This document shows, piece by piece, positions 1-6,402 of a stretch of 12,649 nucleotides of DNA; position 1 is the stretch's first letter, and every line of letters begins with the position of its first letter. The stretch comes from Pontiellaceae bacterium. GTDB lineage: Bacteria > Verrucomicrobiota > Kiritimatiellia > Kiritimatiellales > Tichowtungiaceae. The notes beneath the pieces are model-generated. The model worked only from the letters and a program-made list of their open reading frames with translations, did no database searches and was not told the origin of the DNA. Both the position numbers and the translations under genes were made by a program. The stretch lies in NCBI GenBank assembly GCA_025457785.1, contig JALOTS010000031.1:1-12649 (forward strand). Reading direction: 5' to 3'.

Positions 1-1356
1 AAGATAAATATCGAGTCCGTCATTTATCACCGCCTGAATCTGATTTACTTCAGCCGCCGGAACACTCACACAGATTTTATCCGCCGAAGAATTATCGCTT
101 TCAATCACGCCGCCGAACCAGCGCCGGTCATAATAGCCCGTTTCAGGCTCCTGACCCCAAACCTCATACAACAACGCACGGCCGTTGGACACAAACACTT
201 CGAAAACAATCGTTCCGGCGTTATCCCAGACCGCGCCCAGATCCATAATGCCGTCCCCGGTAAAATCGCTCGCCAGCCACCGTTTTTTCCGGAACCAGTC
301 GCCCGTTTTCGTCAGAAGAGACTCCCGGCTGAATCCCGTCCCGCCGGACCGGTAGATATCCACCGAAAGCTTTCCTCCGTCATTCCACAGCTGGACGATG
401 TCATCGTCCCCGTCACCGTCGAAATCCCCTGCGGCAAAATGACGATAATCACAGTCGCGCCCGAAATCTCCCAGACCTTCGCCCCAGGTTTGAAGCTCAA
501 ACGATTCGCCATCCGACACATGGACTTCAATGCGGGTCTTCCCCCCCTGATGAATATCGAAACCTTCTCCCCGGACCCGGGCCAGATCATTCTTTCCGTC
601 TCCATTGAAATCACCGATAAGCCATTTATCCCGCCGGTCAAACACCCCCTGTTTCACCGCACAGGACTTCACCTCGAAACTCTTCCCGCAGATCATCGCG
701 AACGAACAGGCGCCTTCGTCCTCAAAAACCCTCAGAATGTCAAGCGCCCCGTCACCGTTAAAGTCACCGGAAAAAAAACAATCCGACGGAGAGTATTTTC
801 CGGTCTGAGTCACCTTCCTGACCCTGGAAAACAAACCGTCCTCCGTCTCATGCAGATCCAGTGAAACCGAGCCGCCGTCATTCCACAGTTTCAACAAATC
901 GTCCTTTCCGTCGCCGGTATAATCGCCGGCAAACCAGCGCTGATTATATTTAAACTCCCCCTGCGCATCGGCCTGCGGCTGCACCGAAAATCCGGCGCCG
1001 GTATTCATGTGAACCTCCGCCTTCATCTGTCCCTCTTCAGCCCGCACGTTTCCAATGTCCGTCTTTCCGTCACCATCGAAGTCACCCGCAAACCAGTTAA
1101 ACGACTCGCGGTAAACCCCCTGCCCCTCTCCGGTCCGGTCTTCAGATACAAACCCGTTCCGGGTCGAAAAACGAACGCGAATCTCGGTATTGCCGTTGCG
1201 GTTACAGACATCTATCAAATCCTTGCGGCCATCGCCGTTCACATCCACCGGCTTCATATTCTGGAACTGAGCAAACACAGCCGTCTGAAAAAACAGAACG
1301 GTCACAAAAAGAGCCGCGATACACATCGAAAAATTTTTACCGGCACGCATCTTCAT
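1..1356 (-). CDS. Secreted FG-GAP/VCBS repeat protein (3' end outside window)
   Basis: An uninterrupted minus-strand frame of 452 codons runs from an ATG at 1356 off the left edge. The ATG follows a purine-rich AAAGGGGAG site by about 6 nt. Residues 1-29 form a signal peptide: charged start, hydrophobic core FVTVLFFQTAVFA, likely cleavage at VFA|Q. The mature part carries repeats of the type WFAGDFDGDGKTDI, a D-x-D/T-G-D-G calcium-binding loop typical of FG-GAP/VCBS repeats. The first Asp of the loop falls at residues 38, 92, 145, 198, 249, 311 and 364, a period of about 53. An eighth unit near 413 keeps the WFGG lead but has lost the loop. Such repeats build beta-propellers in secreted or surface proteins, often linked to adhesion or polysaccharide use; its ligand cannot be told from sequence. 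It has no operon partner in view. A C-terminal sorting or catalytic domain may lie beyond the edge. Confidence 0.9.
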   Translation of the reverse strand, partial: MKMRAGKNFSMCIAALFVTVLFFQTAVFAQFQNMKPVDVNGDGRKDLIDVCNRNGNTEIRVRFSTRNGFVSEDRTGEGQGVYRESFNWFAGDFDGDGKTDIGNVRAEEGQMKAEVHMNTGAGFSVQPQADAQGEFKYNQRWFAGDYTGDGKDDLLKLWNDGGSVSLDLHETEDGLFSRVRKVTQTGKYSPSDCFFSGDFNGDGALDILRVFEDEGACSFAMICGKSFEVKSCAVKQGVFDRRDKWLIGDFNGDGKNDLARVRGEGFDIHQGGKTRIEVHVSDGESFELQTWGEGLGDFGRDCDYRHFAAGDFDGDGDDDIVQLWNDGGKLSVDIYRSGGTGFSRESLLTKTGDWFRKKRWLASDFTGDGIMDLGAVWDNAGTIVFEVFVSNGRALLYEVWGQEPETGYYDRRWFGGVIESDNSSADKICVSVPAAEVNQIQAVINDGLDIYL

Positions 1357-1803
1357 GATTTTCTCCCCTTTTTAAACGTCCCTTTCAGGAAGAACCGATT
1401 CACGGTTGCATAATTTACGTCCGTTTCTATTGCCCAAACGGCATCAAGTCCAGTTCTAAACACACAGAACAAATCACAGAAAGATTACTCCTCTGTTTTT
1501 TTATACAACGCCGCAACCCCCTCCGGATGTGTTTTATGCAAATAAAAAACGGAAATTCCCGCAAAACCCTCGTTCGAGAATTCTATCCGCGGCAGCGGTG
1601 TCCGGGAGCGAAGCGGTATTCGGTTTTTTAAATAAAAACAGCGGAAGAACCGGGTGATTCAAAAAATCATGCTTGCAAATCTGTCCTGACGCACGGAAAA
1701 GAACGCCCGTGTACGGCCGTCCGCCTGAAACCACATGACCGCATTCGGACAGGATACGGTTCGAAACGGGCCGGCATGTCCGCACCCGCCCGGACAGCCG
1801 GAA
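1357..1803. other. Intergenic region between the FG-GAP gene and tRNA-Leu
   Basis: No convincing gene is seen in these 447 bases; the short open frames lack ribosome sites and coding-like composition. It must hold the FG-GAP gene promoter (minus strand), but no clear -35/-10 pair stands out. The best -10-like string is TATAAA at 1499-1504 (minus), without a matching -35. Two small inverted repeats are visible: GTTCT/AGAAC around 1453-1470 and TGTCCG/CGGACA around 1778-1797. Neither is followed by a T-run, so no terminator is claimed. Confidence 0.5.
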
Positions 1804-1888
1804 TGGTGCGCTCGAGAGGACTCGAACCTCCACACCTCTCGGCACAAGAACCTGAATCTTGCGTGTCTACCAATTTCACCACGAGCGC
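1804..1888 (-). tRNA. tRNA-Leu (anticodon CAG), CCA encoded
   Basis: The minus strand folds into an 85-nt class II tRNA. The acceptor stem is GCGCUCG/CGAGCGC with discriminator A and an encoded CCA. The D-arm contains GGUAGACACG. The anticodon stem CAAGA/UCUUG closes a UUCAGGU loop with anticodon CAG, which reads CUG leucine codons. A long variable arm follows, as expected for leucine. The T-arm is GGAGG-UUCGAGU-CCUCU with one G-U pair. All stems pair, so the gene looks intact. Confidence 0.97.
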
Positions 1889-1912
1889 TTTTTCTGAAAA
1901 AACAGAGCGCGT

Positions 1913-1940
1913 ATTAAACAGGATGTTTCCGCAAAGTCAA
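1913..1940 (-). promoter_or_regulatory. Promoter of tRNA-Leu
   Basis: On the minus strand, TTGACT (1935-1940) and TTTAAT (1913-1918) are separated by 16 nt and lie 24 nt upstream of the tRNA 5' end. A GC-rich stretch (ACGCGCTC) follows the -10, as in stringently controlled stable-RNA promoters. The -35 and first part of the spacer match the tRNA-Thr promoter of this window almost exactly, which supports the call. Confidence 0.65.
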
Positions 1941-1957
1941 TGGTTCAAAAAACCATT
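1939..1957. repeat. Inverted repeat AATGGTT-5-AACCATT
   Basis: A perfect 7-bp inverted repeat with a 5-nt CAAAA loop lies between the divergent tRNA-Leu and DUF4186 promoters, overlapping the tRNA -35 by two bases. It is followed on the plus strand by TTCTTT. It could be an operator, or a weak AT-rich terminator stopping plus-strand read-through; sequence alone does not decide. Confidence 0.35.
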
Positions 1958-1968
1958 TTCTTTACTCC

Positions 1969-1997
1969 TTGCCTCCAACCCACTTGCAACCTATACT
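1969..1997 (+). promoter_or_regulatory. Promoter of the DUF4186 gene
   Basis: TTGCCT (1969-1974) and TATACT (1992-1997) are separated by exactly 17 nt, a good sigma-70 type promoter. The expected transcription start near 2004 gives a short leader of about 35 nt before the gene at 2038. It is divergent from the tRNA-Leu promoter. Confidence 0.6.
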
Positions 1998-2037
1998 CTG
2001 AAATCGGTTTTATGTGTAACAATGGAAAAAGAAGGAA

Positions 2038-2424
2038 ATGACAAATGTGAAAAACATAGACGAAACCCAATGGAAAACTCTGAAAAAGAAGCTTTCCCGT
2101 TCCCCCCATATCCCCTCCATCGCGATGGGCGAACCTGAAAAAGAATACGTTTTATCACGCGGAATCGATATCCTTCGGCTCCACGCCACCGATTTCGTCA
2201 ATAAACGAATCGCCCCGGCCAAACCCAAAAATGACGGGCGCCAAACTCCGCTTAAAGGGCATCCCGTCTTCATCGCCCAGCACGCCACCGGAACCAGCGA
2301 CCGCACCAGGCTCGAAAAACTTCATGGCATCAAAGCCAATATAAAGCTCACTGAAAACGAAGTCGCCTACGTGGTCAGCGTCATTCTCCGCTGGATCCAG
2401 GAACAAACCGGAGAACCCAACTGA
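2038..2424 (+). CDS. DUF4186 family protein
   Basis: This 128-residue protein matches the DUF4186 family as I remember it. It shares the family's usual length and its core: a region like YVLSRGIDILRLHATDFV (about 37-54), RIAPAKPKNDGRQTPLKGHP (about 57-76), then VFIAQHATGT and a C-terminal EVAYVVSVILRWI helix. The histidines and the DG.QTP.KGHP.F.AQHAT block look like a conserved active or binding site, but the family has no function known to me. No signal peptide or membrane segment is seen, so it is probably cytoplasmic. The ATG at 2038 lies only one base after AAGGA (2032-2036), too close for normal use; the in-frame GTG at 2047 is 10 nt from it and may be the real start. An upstream in-frame TAA at 2017 rules out a longer form. 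Confidence 0.88.
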   Translation: MTNVKNIDETQWKTLKKKLSRSPHIPSIAMGEPEKEYVLSRGIDILRLHATDFVNKRIAPAKPKNDGRQTPLKGHPVFIAQHATGTSDRTRLEKLHGIKANIKLTENEVAYVVSVILRWIQEQTGEPN

Positions 2425-2429
2425 TCGTT

Positions 2430-2458
2430 CCGGAGACCGGAAAAAATCTCCTTTCCGG
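2430..2458. other. Intercistronic hairpin after the DUF4186 gene
   Basis: GGAGA (2432-2436) can pair with TCTCC (2447-2451), and flanking CCGG strings can extend the fold. It lies between the DUF4186 stop and pcnB. No good T-run follows directly, so it may be an RNA-processing or weak attenuation structure rather than a terminator. Confidence 0.25.
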
Positions 2459-2509
2459 ACTTCCCCCGCGCACACCCTTTTTCCGAACCCTGATAACGCA
2501 TTGCCTGAT

Positions 2510-3739
2510 ATGGAACCTCAAATTACAGCCCGGCCGGATCACCCCGTCAGCCGCAAACAAATCAGCGCGTCCGCCTTGAAAGTCCTCTACGCCCTCAAAG
2601 ATGCCGGCTACACCGCCTACCTTGCCGGCGGCGGAGTCCGCGATCTGCTGCTCGGACGCACCCCGAAGGATTTTGATGTCGCCACCAACGCCACCCCCGA
2701 AGAAGTCCGCAAAGTATTTCGCAACTGCCGCCTCATCGGACGCCGCTTCCGCCTCGCCCATGTCTTCTTCCGCGACGAAATCATCGAAGTCTCCACCTTC
2801 CGCGCTCCGACTCCCCCCGATGACGAAACCCTGCAAAACGACAACAGCACCTTCCTCTCCAAAGACGGCCTTGTTCTGCGTGACAACCTCTTCGGAACCC
2901 CCGAAGAAGACGCCCTTCGCCGCGACTTCACCGTAAACGCCCTCTTCTACAACATCACCGACTACTCTCTCATCGACTACGTCAACGGGCGCCGCGACCT
3001 CGACAACCGCCTCATTCGCGTCATCGGCAACCCGGAACAGCGCTTCACTGAAGATCCCGTCCGCATCCTGCGCGCCATCCGCTTCGCGGCCATCCTCGGA
3101 TTCAGCATTGAACCCTCCGCCCGCGAAGCAATCCGCCAACACGCGGCGCGTCTGGAGGGATGCTCATCCTCCCGCCTCTACGAAGAGATTCAAAAACTCA
3201 TCAGTTGCGGAAAAGCCGAAAAGGTCTTTGCCCTCTGTTGCGAACTCAATGTCTTTGAACATATTTTTCCCGAACTCGGTGCCTGGCTCAATGCGCCTGA
3301 CGGCGAAGGAAAAACCCACTGGCTCGAAAAAAGCTTCAAACAGATCGACCGCTGGCGGGCCGCCGGAATCCAGATCGACCCCGCGCTGCCCTTCGCATTG
3401 ATTTTCGGCGAATACCACGAATGGGTTGCGGCGCAACTCATGCGGGACGAAAAACTTCCTCACGCCGAAGCGCTCCAGGAAGCCACCCACCGTCACATTC
3501 GCCAGCTCGACCGCATCCGCATCCCGAAGTCCGTCACCCATCACATTGCAGAAATCATGACCGGACAGCCCCGCTTCCTAAAAACCACACCCAAAAACGT
3601 CCACCGCATGATGAACCACCGATGCTTCCTCGACGCCTTTCTCTACTTCAAATTCGCCGCCCTCACCGCCGGACGCCACGCCGCCGAACTCGATTGGTGG
3701 GAAACCCAGAGAAAATCAAGACAGCGTTTGACCGCTTGA
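2510..3739 (+). CDS. pcnB: Poly(A) polymerase / tRNA nucleotidyltransferase family protein (PcnB type)
   Basis: Class II nucleotidyltransferase of about 409 residues that adds nucleotides to RNA 3' ends. Numbering from the ATG: LAGGGVRDLLLG (about 38-49) is the nucleotide-binding loop and DFD (54-56) the metal-binding pair. RRFRLAHV (78-85) is the signature I associate with bacterial poly(A) polymerases rather than CCA-adding enzymes. Next come EEDALRRDFTVNALFY and GNPEQRFTEDPVRILRAIRFAA, the RNA-binding neck. The order and wording follow E. coli PcnB closely, but the long basic C-terminal arm is short here. In the cell it would tag RNAs for decay; a CCA-adding role is less likely but not excluded. 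A TTG at 2501 is in frame nine bases upstream; neither start has a clear Shine-Dalgarno site, and I prefer the ATG. It follows the DUF4186 gene by 85 nt and may be co-transcribed. Confidence 0.92.
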   Translation: MEPQITARPDHPVSRKQISASALKVLYALKDAGYTAYLAGGGVRDLLLGRTPKDFDVATNATPEEVRKVFRNCRLIGRRFRLAHVFFRDEIIEVSTFRAPTPPDDETLQNDNSTFLSKDGLVLRDNLFGTPEEDALRRDFTVNALFYNITDYSLIDYVNGRRDLDNRLIRVIGNPEQRFTEDPVRILRAIRFAAILGFSIEPSAREAIRQHAARLEGCSSSRLYEEIQKLISCGKAEKVFALCCELNVFEHIFPELGAWLNAPDGEGKTHWLEKSFKQIDRWRAAGIQIDPALPFALIFGEYHEWVAAQLMRDEKLPHAEALQEATHRHIRQLDRIRIPKSVTHHIAEIMTGQPRFLKTTPKNVHRMMNHRCFLDAFLYFKFAALTAGRHAAELDWWETQRKSRQRLTA

Positions 3740-4055
3740 CATATTCTGCCCGAAGCAGCGGAGCCGCCTGTCCACGTGCGTACACGCACAGGCAGGCAAC
3801 CAAAGTCTGAGCGCTGAGGATTGACCCGCTGAGCTTCGGCGAAACGGCCTTGTTATCGTCCGGTGCAGCGCCATCGCTATGAAAGGCGGGCAGCAGAAAA
3901 ACCAGCAGCAGGGCAAGACGGGTGGCTTTTTCTATCTTCCGGACAAATTCGCCGGCGGGAAGCGCTTTGCGCGGCGGCGTACCCTGCGGCGCATGGTTTT
4001 TGGTGTCCTCCTGTGCAAAACGGTCGCGGACGGCCTGATTCAGTTCAGGGCTCAT
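3663..4055 (-). CDS. Doubtful ORF, possible gene fragment running into a dispersed repeat
   Basis: A 130-codon minus frame starts at an ATG at 4055. The first 69 codons look coding-like: about 62% G or C at third positions, with the polar stretch MSPELNQAVRDRFAQED, then a basic segment and one hydrophobic segment (LALLLVFLLPAF, about residues 47-58). From about residue 70 the frame is the 95-nt dispersed repeat, and its last 25 codons are antisense to the end of pcnB. The tail is therefore unlikely to be native. There is no well-placed ribosome site; AAGGAA lies about 24 nt upstream. It sits 89 nt downstream of the antiporter stop on the same strand. I do not recognise it. It may be the 5' remnant of a gene cut by the repeat, or no gene at all. 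Confidence 0.3.
   Translation of the reverse strand: MSPELNQAVRDRFAQEDTKNHAPQGTPPRKALPAGEFVRKIEKATRLALLLVFLLPAFHSDGAAPDDNKAVSPKLSGSILSAQTLVACLCVYARGQAAPLLRAEYVKRSNAVLIFSGFPTNRVRRRGVRR
3755..3849 (-). repeat. 95-nt dispersed repeat, copy 1
   Basis: The reverse complement of this stretch aligns without gaps to 11737-11831, 83 of 95 bases identical, with most differences being transitions. The best conserved part is a hairpin: CCTG-TGCGTG-TACG loop, then CACGTG-GA-CAGG. Here two changes in the inner stem give G-U pairs instead of the Watson-Crick pairs of copy 2, so the fold is kept. A smaller stem near CGCCGA/TCAGCG is imperfect here. It lies just past the pcnB stop codon. Translated on its antisense side it gives the peptide CPRAYTHRQA, nearly the same as from copy 2, a likely source of false ORFs. 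Confidence 0.85.
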
Positions 4056-4144
4056 ATACAGTCTGCTTTCGTTCCGGTTTCCTTAAATTCCCGTGAGCGG
4101 GAGCTTCGGTTTTCGATCCTCAAAAGACACGTTTCTGCATCATC

Positions 4145-5395
4145 TCATCCCTCACTTGCCTTGATCGCCTCCAGTGCCGCACGACCCTCTTCCGGGCGGT
4201 CCGCTGTCAGCAGACGCGGGCCGGCCCAGTCAATCAGCCAGGCGCCTGACGGCGCGGTAAACAGAATGCTGAGCACCGCGACGGCCAGAATCACATTTCC
4301 GGGGGCCGGATCGCCGCCCGCCTGAATCATGGCCGCCAGCGGAACCGCGCCGACAGCCGCCTGAACCGTCGCCTTGGGCAAATAGGCAATCACCGCAAAA
4401 AGCCGCTCGCGCCCGTTCAGCGGACTGCGGATCAAACAGAGAAAAACGCCTGCACTGCGGGCAATCAGTCCGCAGACAATCAGCCCAAACCCGGCCGCGC
4501 CCGCTTTAACGACAACCGGAAGATTGACCTGCGCGCCGACCAGCGTAAACAGCATGATCGAAGCAAAAACCCAGATTTTCCCGAGTTTGGAAGAAATTTC
4601 GTGCGCCATGTGCTCACGTTTTTCGAGAATCACGAAACCGAGCCCCAGCACGGCCGGCAGCGCCGCAAACGGAACAGTGCTTTCGAGCAACTGCTGGAGG
4701 CGTATCAGCAGAACAGAAATGCCAATCACAATCAGCGTCCGCTTGGTCGCCCGCGGGTTAAACCGCTCAAACAGCCGAAGCATTATCCAGCCCAGCGCCA
4801 ACCCCGCGCCGATTCCCAGCAGAATCGAAACCGGAATCCCGGCCAGCGCCCGCCCGATATGCGCCGACTGCCCGCCGTAAAGCCCCATCAGCACATAAAA
4901 AACGGTAATCGCAAAAACATTTTCCGCAGAGGCCGCCGCCAGCACCAGGGTCGGAATACCCTTTTTTACTCCGCGATACTCTTCGATAAGATGAATCATC
5001 GCCGGCACCACCACCGCCGGGGAAACGGCGGCAAGAATAAATCCGAGCAGTGCCGACTCCATTCTCGTCAGCGGCAGGAAATATGGCCCCAGCAGCGCAA
5101 CCGTTACCCCTTCCAGCAGACTCGGAGCGAACGACAGCAGCAGCGCCTGTTTCCCGACCTTGGAAAGCGCTTCACGGCTCAGCTCAAATCCGGCGCGAAG
5201 CAAAATCACCACCAGCGCGATCAGCCGGAAATCGGCGGAAACCATCAAAAAATCCGGCGCCATCCGGTTTAAAACGAACGGACCGACCAGCACGCCCAGC
5301 AGCAGCATGCCGATCAAACCGGGAAACCGCAGCTTGCGGAAAATCCAGTCCGCCAGCAGTCCCAATAAAATCATTTCAGCAATGCTTACCGCCAC
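4145..5395 (-). CDS. Cation:proton antiporter (Na+/H+ exchanger family, NHA/SLC9B-like)
   Basis: Integral inner-membrane protein of about 416 residues with about 12 hydrophobic segments, matching the Na+/H+ exchanger fold that swaps Na+ or K+ for protons. Numbering from GTG 5395: RAGFELS (67-73), AAVSPAVVVPAMI (122-134), AAASAENVFAIT (about 153-164) and, near 345, YLPKATVQAAVG. The last string and the SPAVVVP motif are close to NHA/SLC9B transporters. In that family the third motif carries two adjacent aspartates that bind the ion; here they are Glu-Asn (158-159). A longer GTG start at 5404 is in frame, but AAGGGG lies 8 nt before GTG 5395 and directly against GTG 5404, so I chose 5395. The start overlaps the end of a small upstream ORF by 10 nt, suggesting translational coupling. 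A weak hairpin (TCCCG/CGGGA, 4089-4102) follows the stop. Confidence 0.9.
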   Translation of the reverse strand: MAVSIAEMILLGLLADWIFRKLRFPGLIGMLLLGVLVGPFVLNRMAPDFLMVSADFRLIALVVILLRAGFELSREALSKVGKQALLLSFAPSLLEGVTVALLGPYFLPLTRMESALLGFILAAVSPAVVVPAMIHLIEEYRGVKKGIPTLVLAAASAENVFAITVFYVLMGLYGGQSAHIGRALAGIPVSILLGIGAGLALGWIMLRLFERFNPRATKRTLIVIGISVLLIRLQQLLESTVPFAALPAVLGLGFVILEKREHMAHEISSKLGKIWVFASIMLFTLVGAQVNLPVVVKAGAAGFGLIVCGLIARSAGVFLCLIRSPLNGRERLFAVIAYLPKATVQAAVGAVPLAAMIQAGGDPAPGNVILAVAVLSILFTAPSGAWLIDWAGPRLLTADRPEEGRAALEAIKASEG

Positions 5396-5499
5396 TGAGT
5401 ACACCCCTTAACGGCGCAAAAAGGCGAAGTAAAAACGGTCTGTTTGCCGAGTTCCGTCTTGATTTCAAGCGCATTGATGCCGGCTATTGCTGTATTCAT
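5386..5499 (-). CDS. Small ORF (37 aa) overlapping the antiporter start; possible leader peptide
   Basis: An ATG at 5499 opens a 37-codon frame ending in TAA at 5386-5388. It is preceded by GAAGGGAAACGG, so AAGGG stands about 6-7 nt from the ATG, one of the better ribosome sites in the window. The peptide begins MNTAIAGINALEIKTELGKQ and ends with a cysteine-containing tail (CAVKGCTQWR). Its last 10 nt overlap the preferred GTG start of the antiporter in another frame, the arrangement of translationally coupled genes or a regulatory leader. No signal peptide or transmembrane segment is obvious and I recognise no family. Chance cannot be excluded at this length. Confidence 0.45.
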   Translation of the reverse strand: MNTAIAGINALEIKTELGKQTVFTSPFCAVKGCTQWR

Positions 5500-5714
5500 C
5501 CGTTTCCCTTCACTGTTGTTTATGTTTCACTTCGCAGGTACAGAATTCAAAAACAGAAAAGGGGAACGGCGCTGAGCCGGCATAGAGAAATGTTTTTATA
5601 TGTCTGCACACAACGCCCCCACCCTTTTGTTTTTTGGCAGGAGTCATCAGCGCTGACCGGAGTCAGGCGGTTTACCCTTGCGGGAAGGCAGACACCATTG
5701 CCGTTACTGTCCGA

Positions 5715-5743
5715 CTTGTATTTTTTCTCCGATGTCCTGTCAA
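5715..5743 (-). promoter_or_regulatory. Candidate promoter for the small ORF and antiporter
   Basis: On the minus strand, a perfect TTGACA (5738-5743) is followed after 17 nt by TACAAG (5715-5720), which matches the -10 consensus in four of six positions. It points toward the small ORF at 5499 and would give a leader of about 210 nt. It is the best sigma-70-like site upstream of the antiporter, but the -10 is weak. Confidence 0.35.
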
Positions 5744-5951
5744 CGCTATTTGTACTTCCGGAACCGTTCCAAATTCAGGAAAACGCCATTCGGAAATTCT
5801 GTCTCCCGCATCTCTGTTCAGGCATCCACAGCCGCAGAGCCGCCATGGATATCTGTTATTTGCTGTCAGGTTTTTTTCTTCAACGGCTATTCTGTTGCAC
5901 AGCACCTTCGCTATCTTCTTGCGTTTATATCGCTCTTTATCCAGAGTCGGC

Positions 5952-5972
5952 AGAGATCAAAGATCTCTTTTT
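5952..5972 (+). terminator. Terminator-like hairpin upstream of the lipoprotein gene
   Basis: AGAGATC (5952-5958), a 3-nt AAA loop and GATCTCT (5962-5968) form a perfect 7-bp stem that runs into TTTTT on the plus strand. The stem is AT-rich, so it may be modest. No plus-strand gene lies just upstream, so it may end read-through or act as a leader attenuator for the lipoprotein/DUF2235 genes that start 84 nt later. Confidence 0.45.
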
Positions 5973-5983
5973 ATCACCGTAAG

Positions 5984-6007
5984 ACGCGCCGCCTGATTCC
6001 GGCGCGT
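5984..6007. other. GC-rich hairpin in the leader of the lipoprotein gene
   Basis: ACGCGCCG (5984-5991) and CGGCGCGT (6000-6007) form a perfect 8-bp stem with an 8-nt loop. No T-run follows on either side. It lies 11 nt after the terminator-like hairpin and 48 nt before the ATG at 6056, so a role in leader regulation or RNA stability is possible. Confidence 0.4.
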
Positions 6008-6055
6008 ACAATTTCGGTGCTGCTTAAAAAAACGATGAAAAAAGGAACTGTAATT

Positions 6056-6388
6056 ATGAAACGGATTTCTACATTGGTGACAGCAGGTGCCTTCAGCATA
6101 CTCACCGGGTGCATGAATCTCGTGATAGAAGGCGATTGCCCGAAAACTCAGGATTCCAAATTCGGCTCAGAAACAATTCACGGATCGTACTTCGGCTTTA
6201 ACTGGGATGATGATTCACGGGAGGTACGTAAGGCGGATGACGGACTTGGGCTGGCCAAGGTTGAATACCGCAGTAATTTCTTTTATGCGTTGGTTAGCGT
6301 GTTCAGCGCGGGTCTTTATGCGCCGGTGGATATCGACTATTGGATTGAGTCGCCTCAAACCATCACCCGGCTGCCTAAGAAAAACTGA
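6056..6388 (+). CDS. Small lipoprotein, partner gene of the DUF2235 hydrolase
   Basis: This 110-residue protein has a lipoprotein signal: MKR, a hydrophobic stretch, then the lipobox L16-T17-G18-C19, so it would be lipidated at C19 and face the periplasm. The C-terminal half (YRSNFFYALVSVFSAGLYAP, then VDIDYWIESP) recalls the Bor/Iss lipoprotein pattern of a hydrophobic stretch followed by G-x-Y-x-P and V-x-Y. I recall this from memory and hold it loosely. The ATG at 6056 is chosen because AAAGGA lies 9 nt upstream; an in-frame ATG at 6035 and a far longer upstream extension have no ribosome site. Only 14 nt separate its TGA from the next gene, so the two are probably one operon. In type VI secretion loci, Tle1 phospholipases have lipoprotein immunity partners, which makes an immunity role conceivable here but unproven. 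Confidence 0.75.
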   Translation: MKRISTLVTAGAFSILTGCMNLVIEGDCPKTQDSKFGSETIHGSYFGFNWDDDSREVRKADDGLGLAKVEYRSNFFYALVSVFSAGLYAPVDIDYWIESPQTITRLPKKN

Positions 6389-6402
6389 GAAAGAAACAGG
6401 TC

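Larger units (their letters stand above)
5500..6055. other. Non-coding region between antiporter leader and lipoprotein gene
   Basis: About 550 bases without a convincing gene. Open frames on both strands here lack ribosome sites and give low-complexity or Cys/Arg-rich products typical of non-coding DNA. The region holds a candidate minus-strand promoter (5715-5743), a plus-strand terminator-like hairpin (5952-5972) and a strong GC-rich hairpin (5984-6007) shortly before the lipoprotein gene. I could not find a clear plus-strand promoter for the lipoprotein/DUF2235 pair. Confidence 0.5.

Noticed and set aside
1009..1413. Plus-strand open frame of 134 codons
   Set aside because: Antisense to the signal peptide and first repeats of the FG-GAP gene, which has clear calcium-loop motifs on the minus strand.
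2381..3142. Long minus-strand open frame (253 codons) opposite pcnB
   Set aside because: It is antisense to a clearly conserved pcnB, is Gly/Ala/Val/Asp/Glu-rich as expected from the complementary frame of GC-rich codons, and has no recognisable domain.
3755..3849. Integron attC site
   Set aside because: The repeat is hairpin-forming, but I see no GTTRRRY / RYYYAAC core sites, no integrase and no gene-cassette layout.
5050..5982. Plus-strand open frame of 310 codons across the antiporter start
   Set aside because: Its first part is antisense to the antiporter and its second part lies in non-coding DNA with no domain, ribosome site or coding-like composition.
5678..6055. Upstream in-frame extension of the lipoprotein gene
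   Set aside because: A start here would bury the lipoprotein signal in the middle of the protein; the ATG at 6056 has a ribosome site and places the lipobox correctly.
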